DNA of 6,982 nucleotides from UBA12478 sp964513275 (GTDB lineage Bacteria > Patescibacteriota > Patescibacteriia > UBA9934 > GWF2-40-263), in the NCBI GenBank assembly GCA_964513275.1, contig CAZELN010000037.1, forward strand, positions 1 to 6,982, read 5' to 3'. The position numbers were made by a program, and so were the translations under genes. The notes under the pieces are model-generated. The model did no database searches, was not told the DNA's origin, and saw nothing but the letters and a program-made list of their open reading frames with translations. Below, piece after piece: positions 1 through 4,924 of this stretch (positions are counted from its first letter, which is position 1; each line of letters starts with the position of its first letter).

Positions 1-1
1 G

Positions 2-436
2 GGTGTTCTCCCCACGGAGGAAGCTATTAAACTTGCTGAGGCCAAAGAAATGGATCTCGTGGAAGTCTCTCCAAAGGCCGAGCCGCCTGTGTGCAAAATC
101 CTCGACTACGGTCAGTTCAAGTACCAGAAGGAAAAGGAAGCGAAGAAGCGCAAGGCCCAGTCTGCCGAAGTCGACATCAAAGGTATTCGTCTTTCTGTTC
201 GCATCGGTGTGGGCGATCTTCAAGTTCGTCTCAAACAAGCGCTCAAGTTTCTTGAACAAGGAGACAAGATCCGTGTAGAACTTCCGCTTCGTGGTCGAGA
301 GAAAGCCCACCGCGATGTAGCACAAGAAGTCATGGTTAATTTCCTTGAACAAGTCAAAGCCGTCTATCCTGTCCGCATCGAACAAGAGATCAAGTACTTG
401 GCTGGACGATTTACCATGATTGTCGCCCGCGCTTGA
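2..436 (+). CDS. infC: Translation initiation factor IF-3, C-terminal 144 residues (5' end outside window)
   Basis: IF3 binds the 30S subunit, keeps it from joining 50S prematurely and checks start-codon/initiator-tRNA pairing. The reading frame is open from base 2, upstream of the first ATG at 50, so the gene enters from the left and lacks only its first residues here. The N-domain signature is visible (DLVEVSPKAEPPVCKILDYG, then FKYQKEKEAKKRK leading into the linker), followed by the C-domain with GDLQVRLKQALKFLEQGDK and the hallmark LRGREKAH. The C-terminus (GRFTMIVARA) fits the family. The stop is TGA at 434-436, which lies inside the -35 box of the next transcription unit. rpmI and rplT follow in the usual infC-rpmI-rplT order. 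Nothing looks broken. Confidence 0.97.
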   Translation, partial: GVLPTEEAIKLAEAKEMDLVEVSPKAEPPVCKILDYGQFKYQKEKEAKKRKAQSAEVDIKGIRLSVRIGVGDLQVRLKQALKFLEQGDKIRVELPLRGREKAHRDVAQEVMVNFLEQVKAVYPVRIEQEIKYLAGRFTMIVARA

Positions 437-461
437 CATGTTCAAAAAATGTCGCTATTCT
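433..461 (+). promoter_or_regulatory. Promoter for rpmI-rplT, overlapping the infC stop codon
   Basis: A perfect TTGACA (433-438), a 17-nt spacer and TATTCT (456-461) form a near-consensus sigma-70-type promoter. The TGA stop of infC is embedded in the -35 box. Transcription would begin near 468, leaving a leader of about 34 nt before the rpmI ATG. That seems too short for the long L20-binding leader of the E. coli operon. Sequence match only; no transcription data. Confidence 0.75.
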
Positions 462-501
462 CACACACGTTCTTCACCTATCCACCTCTGCCACCTCCAC
501 T

Positions 502-702
502 ATGGCCAAGCTAAAAACTCACAAAGCCTTCTCTTCTCGCGTGAAAATCACCGGCACTGGCAAGGTGCTCAAGCGCACCGCTGGTCAGGATCATTTCAAC
601 GGAAAAGAATCAGGAAAAACGACTCGCAACAAACGGGCAGACCAAACGATGTCGCATGCGCACCGACGAGCCATTAAGACGTTAATGCCAAACAACCAAT
701 AA
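502..702 (+). CDS. rpmI: 50S ribosomal protein L35 (bL35), 66 aa
   Basis: This small basic protein belongs to the large ribosomal subunit. The start is set by the conserved N-terminus MAKLKTHKAF at ATG 502. An in-frame upstream start at 433 would run through the promoter and add unrelated residues. The body shows the family pattern: K-V/I-TGTGKV, a basic core (LKRTAGQDHF) and a C-terminal RRAIKTLMP close to the usual K/R-x-I-K-x-L-L-P. The length is normal for bL35 (about 65). No Shine-Dalgarno sequence is visible; the bases before the ATG are pyrimidine-rich (CCACCTCCACT). The stop is followed by one base and then the rplT ATG, so the two genes are probably translationally coupled. Confidence 0.96.
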   Translation: MAKLKTHKAFSSRVKITGTGKVLKRTAGQDHFNGKESGKTTRNKRADQTMSHAHRRAIKTLMPNNQ

Positions 703-703
703 T

Positions 704-1048
704 ATGCCCAGAGTCAAACGTGGAACACAGCACGTGAAGCGTCGCAAGAGCTTGATGGAAAAAACCAAGGGCATGATGTGGGGACGCAAGTCCAAAATCC
801 GTCTTGCCCGCCCAGCCATGCTGAAAGCCGGCGTGAACGCCTTCCGTGACCGCCGCAACAAGAAGCGCAGCTTTCGACGCCTCTGGCAAGTCCGCCTCAA
901 CGCCGCCCTTCGACCTCTTGGAACCACCTACTCAAGATTCATGGATGGTCTCAAGAAAACCGGCATCGCGCTGGACCGAAAAGTCCTCTCGCAAATAGCA
1001 AAAGATCAACCCGCCGTGTTCAAGAACATTGTTGAAAAAATAAAGTAA
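704..1048 (+). CDS. rplT: 50S ribosomal protein L20 (bL20), 114 aa
   Basis: L20 binds 23S rRNA early in 50S assembly and, in well-studied bacteria, represses its own operon. The sequence is typical throughout: MPRVKRGTQHVKRRKSLMEK at the N-terminus, then a very basic helix (RNKKRSFRRLWQVRLNAALR) and a globular C-terminal domain ending LDRKVLSQIAKDQPAVFKNI. The 114-residue length matches the family. The ATG lies one base after the rpmI TAA and no Shine-Dalgarno is seen, which fits coupled translation. The TAA stop overlaps the upstream arm of the terminator hairpin, so the operon ends here. Codons favour C in third position, as in other well-expressed genes of the window. Confidence 0.97.
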   Translation: MPRVKRGTQHVKRRKSLMEKTKGMMWGRKSKIRLARPAMLKAGVNAFRDRRNKKRSFRRLWQVRLNAALRPLGTTYSRFMDGLKKTGIALDRKVLSQIAKDQPAVFKNIVEKIK

Positions 1049-1068
1049 AACGCCTCAGGGCGTTTTTT
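1047..1068 (+). terminator. Rho-independent terminator of the infC-rpmI-rplT unit
   Basis: A perfect 8-bp stem (AAAACGCC 1047-1054 with GGCGTTTT 1059-1066) encloses a TCAG loop and ends in a run of six T. The upstream arm overlaps the rplT stop codon. The A/T end of the stem could let it also work weakly in the other direction, but no minus-strand gene ends here. Confidence 0.9.
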
Positions 1069-1085
1069 ACATTTTACGGATTCCA

Positions 1086-1114
1086 TTGACATTGCTTGAA
1101 ACATCTGATAGCCT
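1086..1114 (+). promoter_or_regulatory. Promoter for the membrane protein at 1137
   Basis: TTGACA (1086-1091) is followed after 17 nt by TAGCCT (1109-1114), and a TG at 1106-1107 gives an extended -10 (TGaTAGCCT). The start would be near 1121, about 16 nt before the ATG. The TCTGA block upstream of the -10 also occurs at nearly the same spacing in the promoter of the similar gene at 2475. Confidence 0.6.
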
Positions 1115-1136
1115 CCCATCTCGGTCAAACACTCAC

Positions 1137-1955
1137 ATGGAGGAAAAAGTGGTGGTAGAGGTTCGAGTAGAACCGAGCCCTCTGCCGCACATGTGGGTGG
1201 GGGATACGCTCAGAATCCGAGTGCGATTCAAGGACGGAAAACCTGGTGAATCAGCGCTCATTAAAATTACGGGAGGAACGAACACTTCCAACAGTGAGGA
1301 ATTCAACGTCACGGGATCGCAGGCATTCACCTACGAACCTTCCGTTGACTTCCTCCTCAAGGCGACACAGGAAGGATCGCCATCGATTACCGTAAGCTCA
1401 CCGGAAAACCGGTTCGAGCCGGTCATGGTGAACGGGAAAGGATTCCTGGGGTTTCTGGTGGCCTCACAACCACCTCAACCGCCTCCACAGAGGGAGGCAC
1501 TAGACGAGAAGGAGAACTCAACGATGTCCACGACCATGATACAACCACCGCCTCCCCCACCTCAACCATCTCCTCCACCCAAGGCGGACTGGCACTTCTT
1601 CCTAGGTACGATGACCTTCATCCTGATCCTGTGCGTGGCCATAGGAGCGGCCGTCCTCGCGCAACGTGTGTCTGATGAGTCCAAGGCAGTCCTCGTCGCG
1701 GACGAGGCAGAAGTCGACCCAGTGGGAACAGCCGAGCCCGAACCGGCGGCACCCGCCGCGGAACCCGACGCCAGCCTGCCCGCCCCCGTGGCCGCCGCCG
1801 ACCCGACGAACTGCACCTTCCTGAACGGCAACCGGCCGCAGGTCGGCGAGAAGTACATCCTTCGCTGTGACGAGGGCGAGTACCTCGCCACCGGCACCTA
1901 CGTCACGGATCACTTCGTGTGGTCCGACTTCGAGGAACACCCCGAGCCCAAGTGA
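1137..1955 (+). CDS. Unrecognised single-pass membrane protein with Pro-rich linkers, 272 aa
   Basis: I do not recognise this family. From ATG 1137 the protein has four parts. A beta-rich region (about 1-110) contains GDTLRIRVRFKDGKPG and may be an Ig-like sandwich. Two proline-rich stretches follow (about 112-118 and 136-148). One membrane helix lies at about 154-175 (FFLGTMTFILILCVAIGAAV). An Ala/Pro/Glu-rich spacer then leads to a small C-terminal domain with two cysteines (226 and 244), which could form a disulfide and suggests an N-in/C-out topology. There is no N-terminal signal peptide. The in-frame TTG at 1086 is rejected as start because it is the -35 box. No Shine-Dalgarno is visible. 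The second half is very GC-rich (51 of 60 bases in 1741-1800). A convergent gene lies downstream. I am sure it is coding; the function is unknown. Confidence 0.8.
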   Translation: MEEKVVVEVRVEPSPLPHMWVGDTLRIRVRFKDGKPGESALIKITGGTNTSNSEEFNVTGSQAFTYEPSVDFLLKATQEGSPSITVSSPENRFEPVMVNGKGFLGFLVASQPPQPPPQREALDEKENSTMSTTMIQPPPPPPQPSPPPKADWHFFLGTMTFILILCVAIGAAVLAQRVSDESKAVLVADEAEVDPVGTAEPEPAAPAAEPDASLPAPVAAADPTNCTFLNGNRPQVGEKYILRCDEGEYLATGTYVTDHFVWSDFEEHPEPK

Positions 1956-1977
1956 CCCACCCACGCAAGGTGGCCTG

Positions 1978-2012
1978 CCCTCCCGTAGCTCGTAGAGCGA
2001 AGGAGGGTATTT
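1978..2012 (+). terminator. Probable terminator after the membrane protein at 1137
   Basis: CCCTCC (1978-1983) pairs with GGAGGG (2002-2007), and an inner stem GCTC/GAGC with a GTA loop (1988-1998) stacks within it. The tail is T-rich but interrupted (TATTTCATTTAATT). The hairpin sits between two convergent genes, so it may also slow transcripts from the minus strand, although it has no T tract on that side. Confidence 0.5.
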
Positions 2013-2015
2013 CAT

Positions 2016-2366
2016 TTAATTCGATTTTTTAAAACTCACCTTGAACACAGGGTACCAAGTCTGGTCGTATTCATCTTTGATCTCGACCGTTTCATTTTTG
2101 ACGTACATATTCAGCGCTTGGTCGGCGAGGAGTTCTTGATCCGTCTCGATCTCCACCTTCAACTCCTCAAGCTCGGCAACGTCTGAATTCCCGGCTCTCA
2201 CATCCTGCTCGATCCCCTTCTTCTCCTCGCGCAGCGTCTTCATCTCTTCCACAATTTCCTTGTAACGTGAGGAATGCGAAAGCTCATCTTTGAGCATTTT
2301 GTTTATTTCTTTCCGGCGCTTTTTATTCTTCTCAAGACGATGATAAATGTCTTCAAGGTTTGGCAT
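2016..2366 (-). CDS. Small coiled-coil protein of unknown function, 116 aa
   Basis: I do not recognise a named family. Residues 1 to about 82 are highly charged and helical, with heptad-like spacing (DIYHRLEKNKKRRKEINKML, then a second stretch around EMKTLREEKKGIEQDV), as in a coiled coil. The last 30 residues (MYVKNETVEIKDEYDQTWYP, then VFKVSF) look like a short beta structure. No signal peptide or membrane helix is present, so it is probably cytoplasmic. The ATG at 2366 is supported by an extended -10 only 8 nt upstream, which predicts a leaderless mRNA. The gene lies between two similar membrane-protein genes, convergent with the first and divergent from the second. Its bases are AT-richer than theirs (22 G/C in the 60 bases 2281-2340), so it was probably not acquired together with them. 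Confidence 0.75.
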   Translation of the reverse strand: MPNLEDIYHRLEKNKKRRKEINKMLKDELSHSSRYKEIVEEMKTLREEKKGIEQDVRAGNSDVAELEELKVEIETDQELLADQALNMYVKNETVEIKDEYDQTWYPVFKVSFKKSN

Positions 2367-2374
2367 AGGCTTCT

Positions 2375-2383
2375 ATGATACCA
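2375..2383 (-). promoter_or_regulatory. Extended -10 element for the coiled-coil gene (leaderless start)
   Basis: On the minus strand the bases read TGGTATCAT, an extended -10 (TGnTATnAT). No good -35 lies 16-18 nt upstream. Only 8 nt separate it from the ATG, so transcription would begin at or next to the start codon. Confidence 0.6.
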
Positions 2384-2403
2384 TGACACCTCCTCACGGG
2401 ATG

Positions 2404-2433
2404 TTGACAAGAAGGTAGTTTCTGACTTAGGGT
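2404..2433 (+). promoter_or_regulatory. Promoter for the membrane protein at 2475
   Basis: TTGACA (2404-2409) is followed by TAGGGT (2428-2433) after 18 nt; TTAGGG with a 17-nt spacer is an alternative reading. A TCTGA block (2421-2425) matches that in the promoter at 1086 almost in position. The promoter is divergent from that of the coiled-coil gene, with the two elements about 20 nt apart. Confidence 0.5.
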
Positions 2434-2463
2434 AGCTCGTCCCTCTCTCAAACCAATAACTCT

Positions 2464-2467
2464 GGAG
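2464..2467 (+). promoter_or_regulatory. Shine-Dalgarno sequence deciding the start at 2475
   Basis: GGAG lies 7 nt before ATG 2475. It is the only convincing ribosome binding site in the window, and it follows a leader of about 35 nt. Confidence 0.65.
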
Positions 2468-2474
2468 CAAGGAC

Positions 2475-3200
2475 ATGTCCATTGATCGACAGATCATCGG
2501 AGCCCAAGAGGGCGAAACACTTGAAGTCGAGATCGCCTTGGACGCAACCGACTGCACCCCAGGCGACAAGTGGTCGCTGGAGGTCGACGGCGTAATCCTC
2601 ACGCCAAACACGGATCAGGAAATCCCCGCTGGAGCAACAAGCCACACCCTGAAGTGGAAGAGCGACGCGCCCCTGGCCACCGGGCTGGCAAGCCCTCTGC
2701 AAACCAAGCTGCGCAAGACTCACGGAACGGGAGCGGGAATGGTTCCCGTCCGCACATTCCAGATCACGATTCGGCCTGCGGCCGCGCCCTCCCCGAACCC
2801 GGCACCGGCAGCGGGAGGACAAGTAGGAGCAGCTCCCGGTGCTGGAGGAGCAAACCCTGCGGCCGCGGCAGCAGGAGGAGCAGTCACGCCGCCGATTCCA
2901 CAACCCCTGCAGGTTCAGGTGGTAGGATCCGGATCAAATCCGATGGACTGGTTGCTCAACAGCAGCCTGTTCCTGGGGGCAGGCACCATCGTGTTGGGCA
3001 TCCTGCTTCTCTACATCGTGATCAAGCTTCTGGTCGGAAGCGGGTTCCATGCGCAGCAAGGACTCTCCCATGGCGAGCCGCCGACCGCGTCCGGAAAGGA
3101 CACAGTCACCACCACCGTGACGCAGACGGTAGAGAGCAACGATCCCACCGTTCTGCTGGAGGCTGCCAGAGGGTCAGCGTCGATCACGCACGACCCCTGA
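2475..3200 (+). CDS. Unrecognised single-pass membrane protein with Pro/Ala/Gly-rich linker, 241 aa
   Basis: I do not recognise this family. Residues 1-100 are beta-rich (GETLEVEIALDATDCTPGDK, later VRTFQITIRP) and could be an Ig-like domain. Residues 101-150 form a flexible Pro/Ala/Gly linker. A membrane helix follows at about 163-186 (SLFLGAGTIVLGILLLYIVI), then a Lys and a Ser/Thr-rich tail (VTTTVTQTVE). There is no N-terminal signal peptide, so the helix probably acts as internal anchor; the orientation is not clear. The plan, order of parts and promoter layout resemble the protein at 1137, and GETLEVEI versus GDTLRIRV at the start of the beta region hints at distant relatedness. A Shine-Dalgarno supports the start. 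The gene is followed by a hairpin terminator. Function unknown. Confidence 0.8.
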   Translation: MSIDRQIIGAQEGETLEVEIALDATDCTPGDKWSLEVDGVILTPNTDQEIPAGATSHTLKWKSDAPLATGLASPLQTKLRKTHGTGAGMVPVRTFQITIRPAAAPSPNPAPAAGGQVGAAPGAGGANPAAAAAGGAVTPPIPQPLQVQVVGSGSNPMDWLLNSSLFLGAGTIVLGILLLYIVIKLLVGSGFHAQQGLSHGEPPTASGKDTVTTTVTQTVESNDPTVLLEAARGSASITHDP

Positions 3201-3217
3201 GTTTACGAACACGCGGT

Positions 3218-3248
3218 TCCCCTTGTCGCAAGACCTTGGGGGATTTTT
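3218..3248 (+). terminator. Rho-independent terminator after the membrane protein at 2475
   Basis: TCCCCT (3218-3223) pairs with GGGGGA (3238-3243, one G-T pair). An inner GTC/GAC stem is capped by a GCAA tetraloop (3225-3234). The tail is TTTTTATTT. It lies just before the promoter of the next gene. Confidence 0.7.
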
Positions 3249-3253
3249 ATTTG

Positions 3254-3262
3254 TGTTACAAT
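3254..3262 (+). promoter_or_regulatory. Extended -10 element for the pseudouridine-synthase-like gene (leaderless start)
   Basis: TGtTACAAT is an extended -10 with five of six consensus bases in the hexamer. Nine nt separate it from ATG 3272, so the transcript would begin within a few bases of the start codon. The -35 region (CTTGGG at 3235-3240) is poor and lies in the preceding terminator arm. Confidence 0.65.
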
Positions 3263-3271
3263 TTCGTGACT

Positions 3272-3940
3272 ATGCAAAACGAGATCCGTATCAATAAATA
3301 TCTTGCTCAAAACGGCTACTGCTCGCGGCGTGAAGCGGATCGGCTCATCGCAGAGGGAAACGTTTTTATCAACGACAAACAAGCAGCTCTTGGCGACCAG
3401 GTAGGAATCGACGACCATGTGCGCGTACTGGGCCGCAGCAGAAGTGTACGAACAAAAAACGTCTACATCCTCTTGCATAAACCCATCGGCTACTCGACCA
3501 AAACAACAGACGAACAGAATGTCCTCAACCTCATCGACTCGCCAGAACGCGTTTTCCCTGTTGGTCGGCTCAGCCAACAAACCACGGGACTTCTCCTTCT
3601 CACCAACGATGGCACACTCGCCAACCGACTTGTGAATCCACGCTATGAAATCGAACAGGAGTATGTTGTCGATGTCGAGCCTCTGATTCAAAGCATCGAT
3701 CTGGGTAAATTCCAAACACTTGGCAAGACTCGCCTCCTCTCTCCGACGCGGTTCGCGACTATTCTCCATGAAAGAAGCCAACGTGATCTCATTGCCTTGT
3801 GCGAGACACTTGGCTATCGAGTCCTGAACTTTATGCGAACACGTTTGGGAAGTCTCAAAATGCCGACCACCTATCCAGAAGGCAGCGCCAGATATCTGAC
3901 AGAAAAGGAAGTCCGAGATCTTAAAAAGCTTGTTGAATGA
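3272..3940 (+). CDS. RsuA/RluB-family rRNA pseudouridine synthase homologue, catalytic Asp replaced by Ser (222 aa)
   Basis: The family isomerises specific uridines in rRNA to pseudouridine. An N-terminal S4 RNA-binding domain (about 1-50; IRINKYLAQNGYCSRREADR) is followed by the catalytic domain. Family landmarks are present: LLHKPIGYSTKT (67-78), then VGRL-S-QQTTGLLLLTNDG (97-114), and LANRLVNPRYEIEQEY. The normal motif is GRLDxxTxGLLLLTNDG, with Asp as the essential nucleophile; here residue 101 is Ser (AGC, 3572-3574), two base changes from an Asp codon. The later motif, usually EGxxRQVRRM, is degraded to ERSQRDLIAL (167-176), although LGYRV and a C-terminal LTEKEVRDL remain. Length is near normal and the frame is intact, so this looks like an inactive, possibly RNA-binding, paralogue rather than a decayed gene. 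ATG 3272 is chosen because the upstream in-frame extension is the shadow of another gene and the promoter lies just before it. Confidence 0.9.
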   Translation: MQNEIRINKYLAQNGYCSRREADRLIAEGNVFINDKQAALGDQVGIDDHVRVLGRSRSVRTKNVYILLHKPIGYSTKTTDEQNVLNLIDSPERVFPVGRLSQQTTGLLLLTNDGTLANRLVNPRYEIEQEYVVDVEPLIQSIDLGKFQTLGKTRLLSPTRFATILHERSQRDLIALCETLGYRVLNFMRTRLGSLKMPTTYPEGSARYLTEKEVRDLKKLVE

Positions 3941-3975
3941 CACGAAAATGAAAAAATCCTCTGTGGGTGAGCGGG

Positions 3976-4004
3976 TTGCATGCCTCAAATGGCTATGTTA
4001 TTAT
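3976..4004 (+). promoter_or_regulatory. Promoter for tRNA-Asp
   Basis: TTGCAT (3976-3981), a 17-nt spacer and TATTAT (3999-4004) with a TG in extended position (TGtTATTAT) make a strong promoter. Transcription would begin near 4011, giving a short 5' leader of about 25 nt to be removed by RNase P. Confidence 0.75.
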
Positions 4005-4035
4005 GCCGTCGCTGTTAATTTGCACTGTCCTCCAT

Positions 4036-4113
4036 GGACCGGTGGTGTAGCCCGGTTAACACGTCTCCCTGTCACGGAGAAGATCGAGGGTTCGAATCCC
4101 TTCCGGTCCGCCA
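4036..4113 (+). tRNA. tRNA-Asp, anticodon GUC, with encoded CCA
   Basis: It folds into a full cloverleaf. The acceptor stem is GGACCGG (4036-4042) with CCGGTCC (4103-4109). The D stem is GTGT/ACAC. The anticodon stem is TCTCC/GGAGA around CTGTCAC, with anticodon GTC at 4071-4073. The T stem is GAGGG/CCCTT with loop TTCGAAT (one G-T pair). The discriminator is G, as expected for tRNA-Asp, and CCA (4111-4113) is encoded in the DNA. It is a single-gene transcription unit with its own promoter and terminator. Confidence 0.97.
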
Positions 4114-4116
4114 AAC

Positions 4117-4146
4117 AAAAACATCCCAAACTTCTGGGGTGTTTTT
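4117..4146 (+). terminator. Rho-independent terminator of tRNA-Asp
   Basis: AAAAACATCCC (4117-4127) pairs with GGGGTGTTTTT (4136-4146), giving an 11-bp stem with one T-G pair and an 8-nt loop. The T run is part of the downstream arm. It begins four bases after the CCA end. Confidence 0.85.
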
Positions 4147-4154
4147 GTAATGTA

Positions 4155-4163
4155 TGTTAAACT
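4155..4163 (+). promoter_or_regulatory. Extended -10 element for the FN3-like gene (leaderless start)
   Basis: TGtTAAACT ends 8 nt before ATG 4172, the same spacing as the other predicted leaderless genes. No good -35 is seen. It also argues against the in-frame ATG at 4154, which would overlap it. Confidence 0.5.
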
Positions 4164-4171
4164 TTTTTTGT

Positions 4172-4597
4172 ATGAAATATCTCCTTGCCTTGGGTGTTAT
4201 CCTTCTTGTTGGGATTTCCGCCTATGTCTGGTGGGCCAACCAACCCATCGTCGATTCCACGGGAAAACTCCAGACAGAACTTTACGAAGGGGCGAGCGGA
4301 GTCTGGGATCCCCAAATGGAAGTCGTTGCGTTTGAGCGTTCTGCCTCCAATACACTCACGCTGCGATGGCAGCCTCCACAGGAAACCTACAACCATTTCT
4401 TGGTGACGATCAGTAAAGCGGACGGGACATTATTGCGAAAAGAATCCGGGGAGCATGATCGAGTGAGCCTGGATCTAGATGGTTTGGAAGCAGCAACCGA
4501 ATATGTTTTTACCTTACAAGCGTGTTTAGATTCACGATGCGAAGCGTGGCTTATTGCACAAGAAGAATATCGTGGCACGACCCAGCCACTTGAATAA
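4172..4597 (+). CDS. Small membrane-anchored or secreted protein with a fibronectin type III-like domain, 141 aa
   Basis: The N-terminus (MKYLLALGVILLVGISAYVW, continuing WANQP) is one Lys plus a hydrophobic helix with no clear cleavage site, so an uncleaved membrane anchor is likeliest. After a 30-residue spacer, residues about 58-137 fit one FN3 domain: LTLRWQPP (the conserved B-strand Trp, W66), YNHFLVTISKADGTLL, then the typical L-x-x-A-T-E-Y-V-F-T-L-Q-A-C segment (105-118). Cys118 and Cys123 are five residues apart and may form a disulfide outside the cell. FN3 domains usually bind proteins or sugars, or act as spacers; no enzymatic domain is present. ATG 4172 is preferred over ATG 4154 because of the signal-like N-terminus and the promoter. 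The gene converges on the minus-strand gene at 4613, with only 15 nt between stops. Confidence 0.75.
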   Translation: MKYLLALGVILLVGISAYVWWANQPIVDSTGKLQTELYEGASGVWDPQMEVVAFERSASNTLTLRWQPPQETYNHFLVTISKADGTLLRKESGEHDRVSLDLDGLEAATEYVFTLQACLDSRCEAWLIAQEEYRGTTQPLE

Positions 4598-4612
4598 AAT
4601 GTTTCCCGAGTG

Positions 4613-4924
4613 TCAATTTTCTTCTTCCAACGTCAACATCCAACGTACATGATGTCTCTTTAAAATGGCTTTCGCCGCCTGTGGAAATTCGTGAGAAAGA
4701 ATTTCATCTGCGGAGGAATCTAAACGCGCCTCTGGAAGATATACCCTGATTTCTGATTTGGCATGCTCAAGCCATTGCGCTTCATCAGGCGCATCAAAAT
4801 CCAAGATACGACTGGAAAATTGATGAATCTCATCTTTTGCCAACTCATACCGATTGTCCTCCTGAGCCAAGATATTGAAGACTCCGTCCTGATCCAAGAT
4901 CATGAGACTCTTTAAAGCGGGCAT
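4613..4924 (-). CDS. Unrecognised 103-aa protein, possibly the second half of a frameshifted gene
   Basis: I do not recognise it. Residues 1-30 (LKSLMILDQDGVFNILAQED) look like a beta hairpin, and the rest is acidic and helical (DEAQWLEHAKSEIRVYLPEA, ILSHEFPQAAKAILKRHHVR). No signal peptide or membrane helix is visible. The ATG at 4924 lies 80 nt inside the upstream ORF in the +1 frame, and a stop occurs nine codons before it in this frame. No Shine-Dalgarno is evident. Overlaps this long are rare between separate genes, and the part of the upstream ORF that overlaps it looks random (LGSGRSLQYLGSGGQSV). One ancestral or actual gene of about 200 codons with an indel near 4925-4940 is therefore a serious alternative. 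Confidence 0.55.
   Translation of the reverse strand: MPALKSLMILDQDGVFNILAQEDNRYELAKDEIHQFSSRILDFDAPDEAQWLEHAKSEIRVYLPEARLDSSADEILSHEFPQAAKAILKRHHVRWMLTLEEEN

Noticed and set aside
1086..1136. Upstream TTG start for the membrane protein at 1137
   Set aside because: The TTG is the first half of the -35 box TTGACA and the extension would contain the -10 element. ATG 1137 fits the promoter.
1985..2440. Shared 9-mer GTAGCTCGT at 1985-1993 and 2432-2440
   Set aside because: A short match with no shared flanks, probably chance. The first copy is mostly in a terminator loop.
2570..3271. Long N-terminal extension of the pseudouridine-synthase-like gene
   Set aside because: The frame is open by chance beneath the membrane protein at 2475. 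It is Arg/Ser/Gly-rich, crosses a terminator, and the S4 domain begins right after ATG 3272.
3203..3988. Minus-strand ORF of 261 codons opposite the pseudouridine-synthase-like gene
   Set aside because: It is antisense to a clear S4/pseudouridine synthase homologue and has no recognisable domain or promoter.
3930..4160. Plus-strand ORF across the tRNA
   Set aside because: It reads through the tRNA-Asp gene, its promoter and its terminator.
4587..4612. Hairpin CACTTG/CGAGTG between the convergent genes at 4597 and 4613
   Set aside because: The stem is only six pairs with a G-T and a 14-nt loop, and the tail is interrupted (TCAATTTTC). Too weak to call a terminator.
4905..4920. TTTAAAG on the minus strand as a slippery site for programmed frameshifting
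   Set aside because: The motif is a -1 slippery heptamer, but the shift needed is +1 and the heptamer is not in the required phase for the upstream frame.
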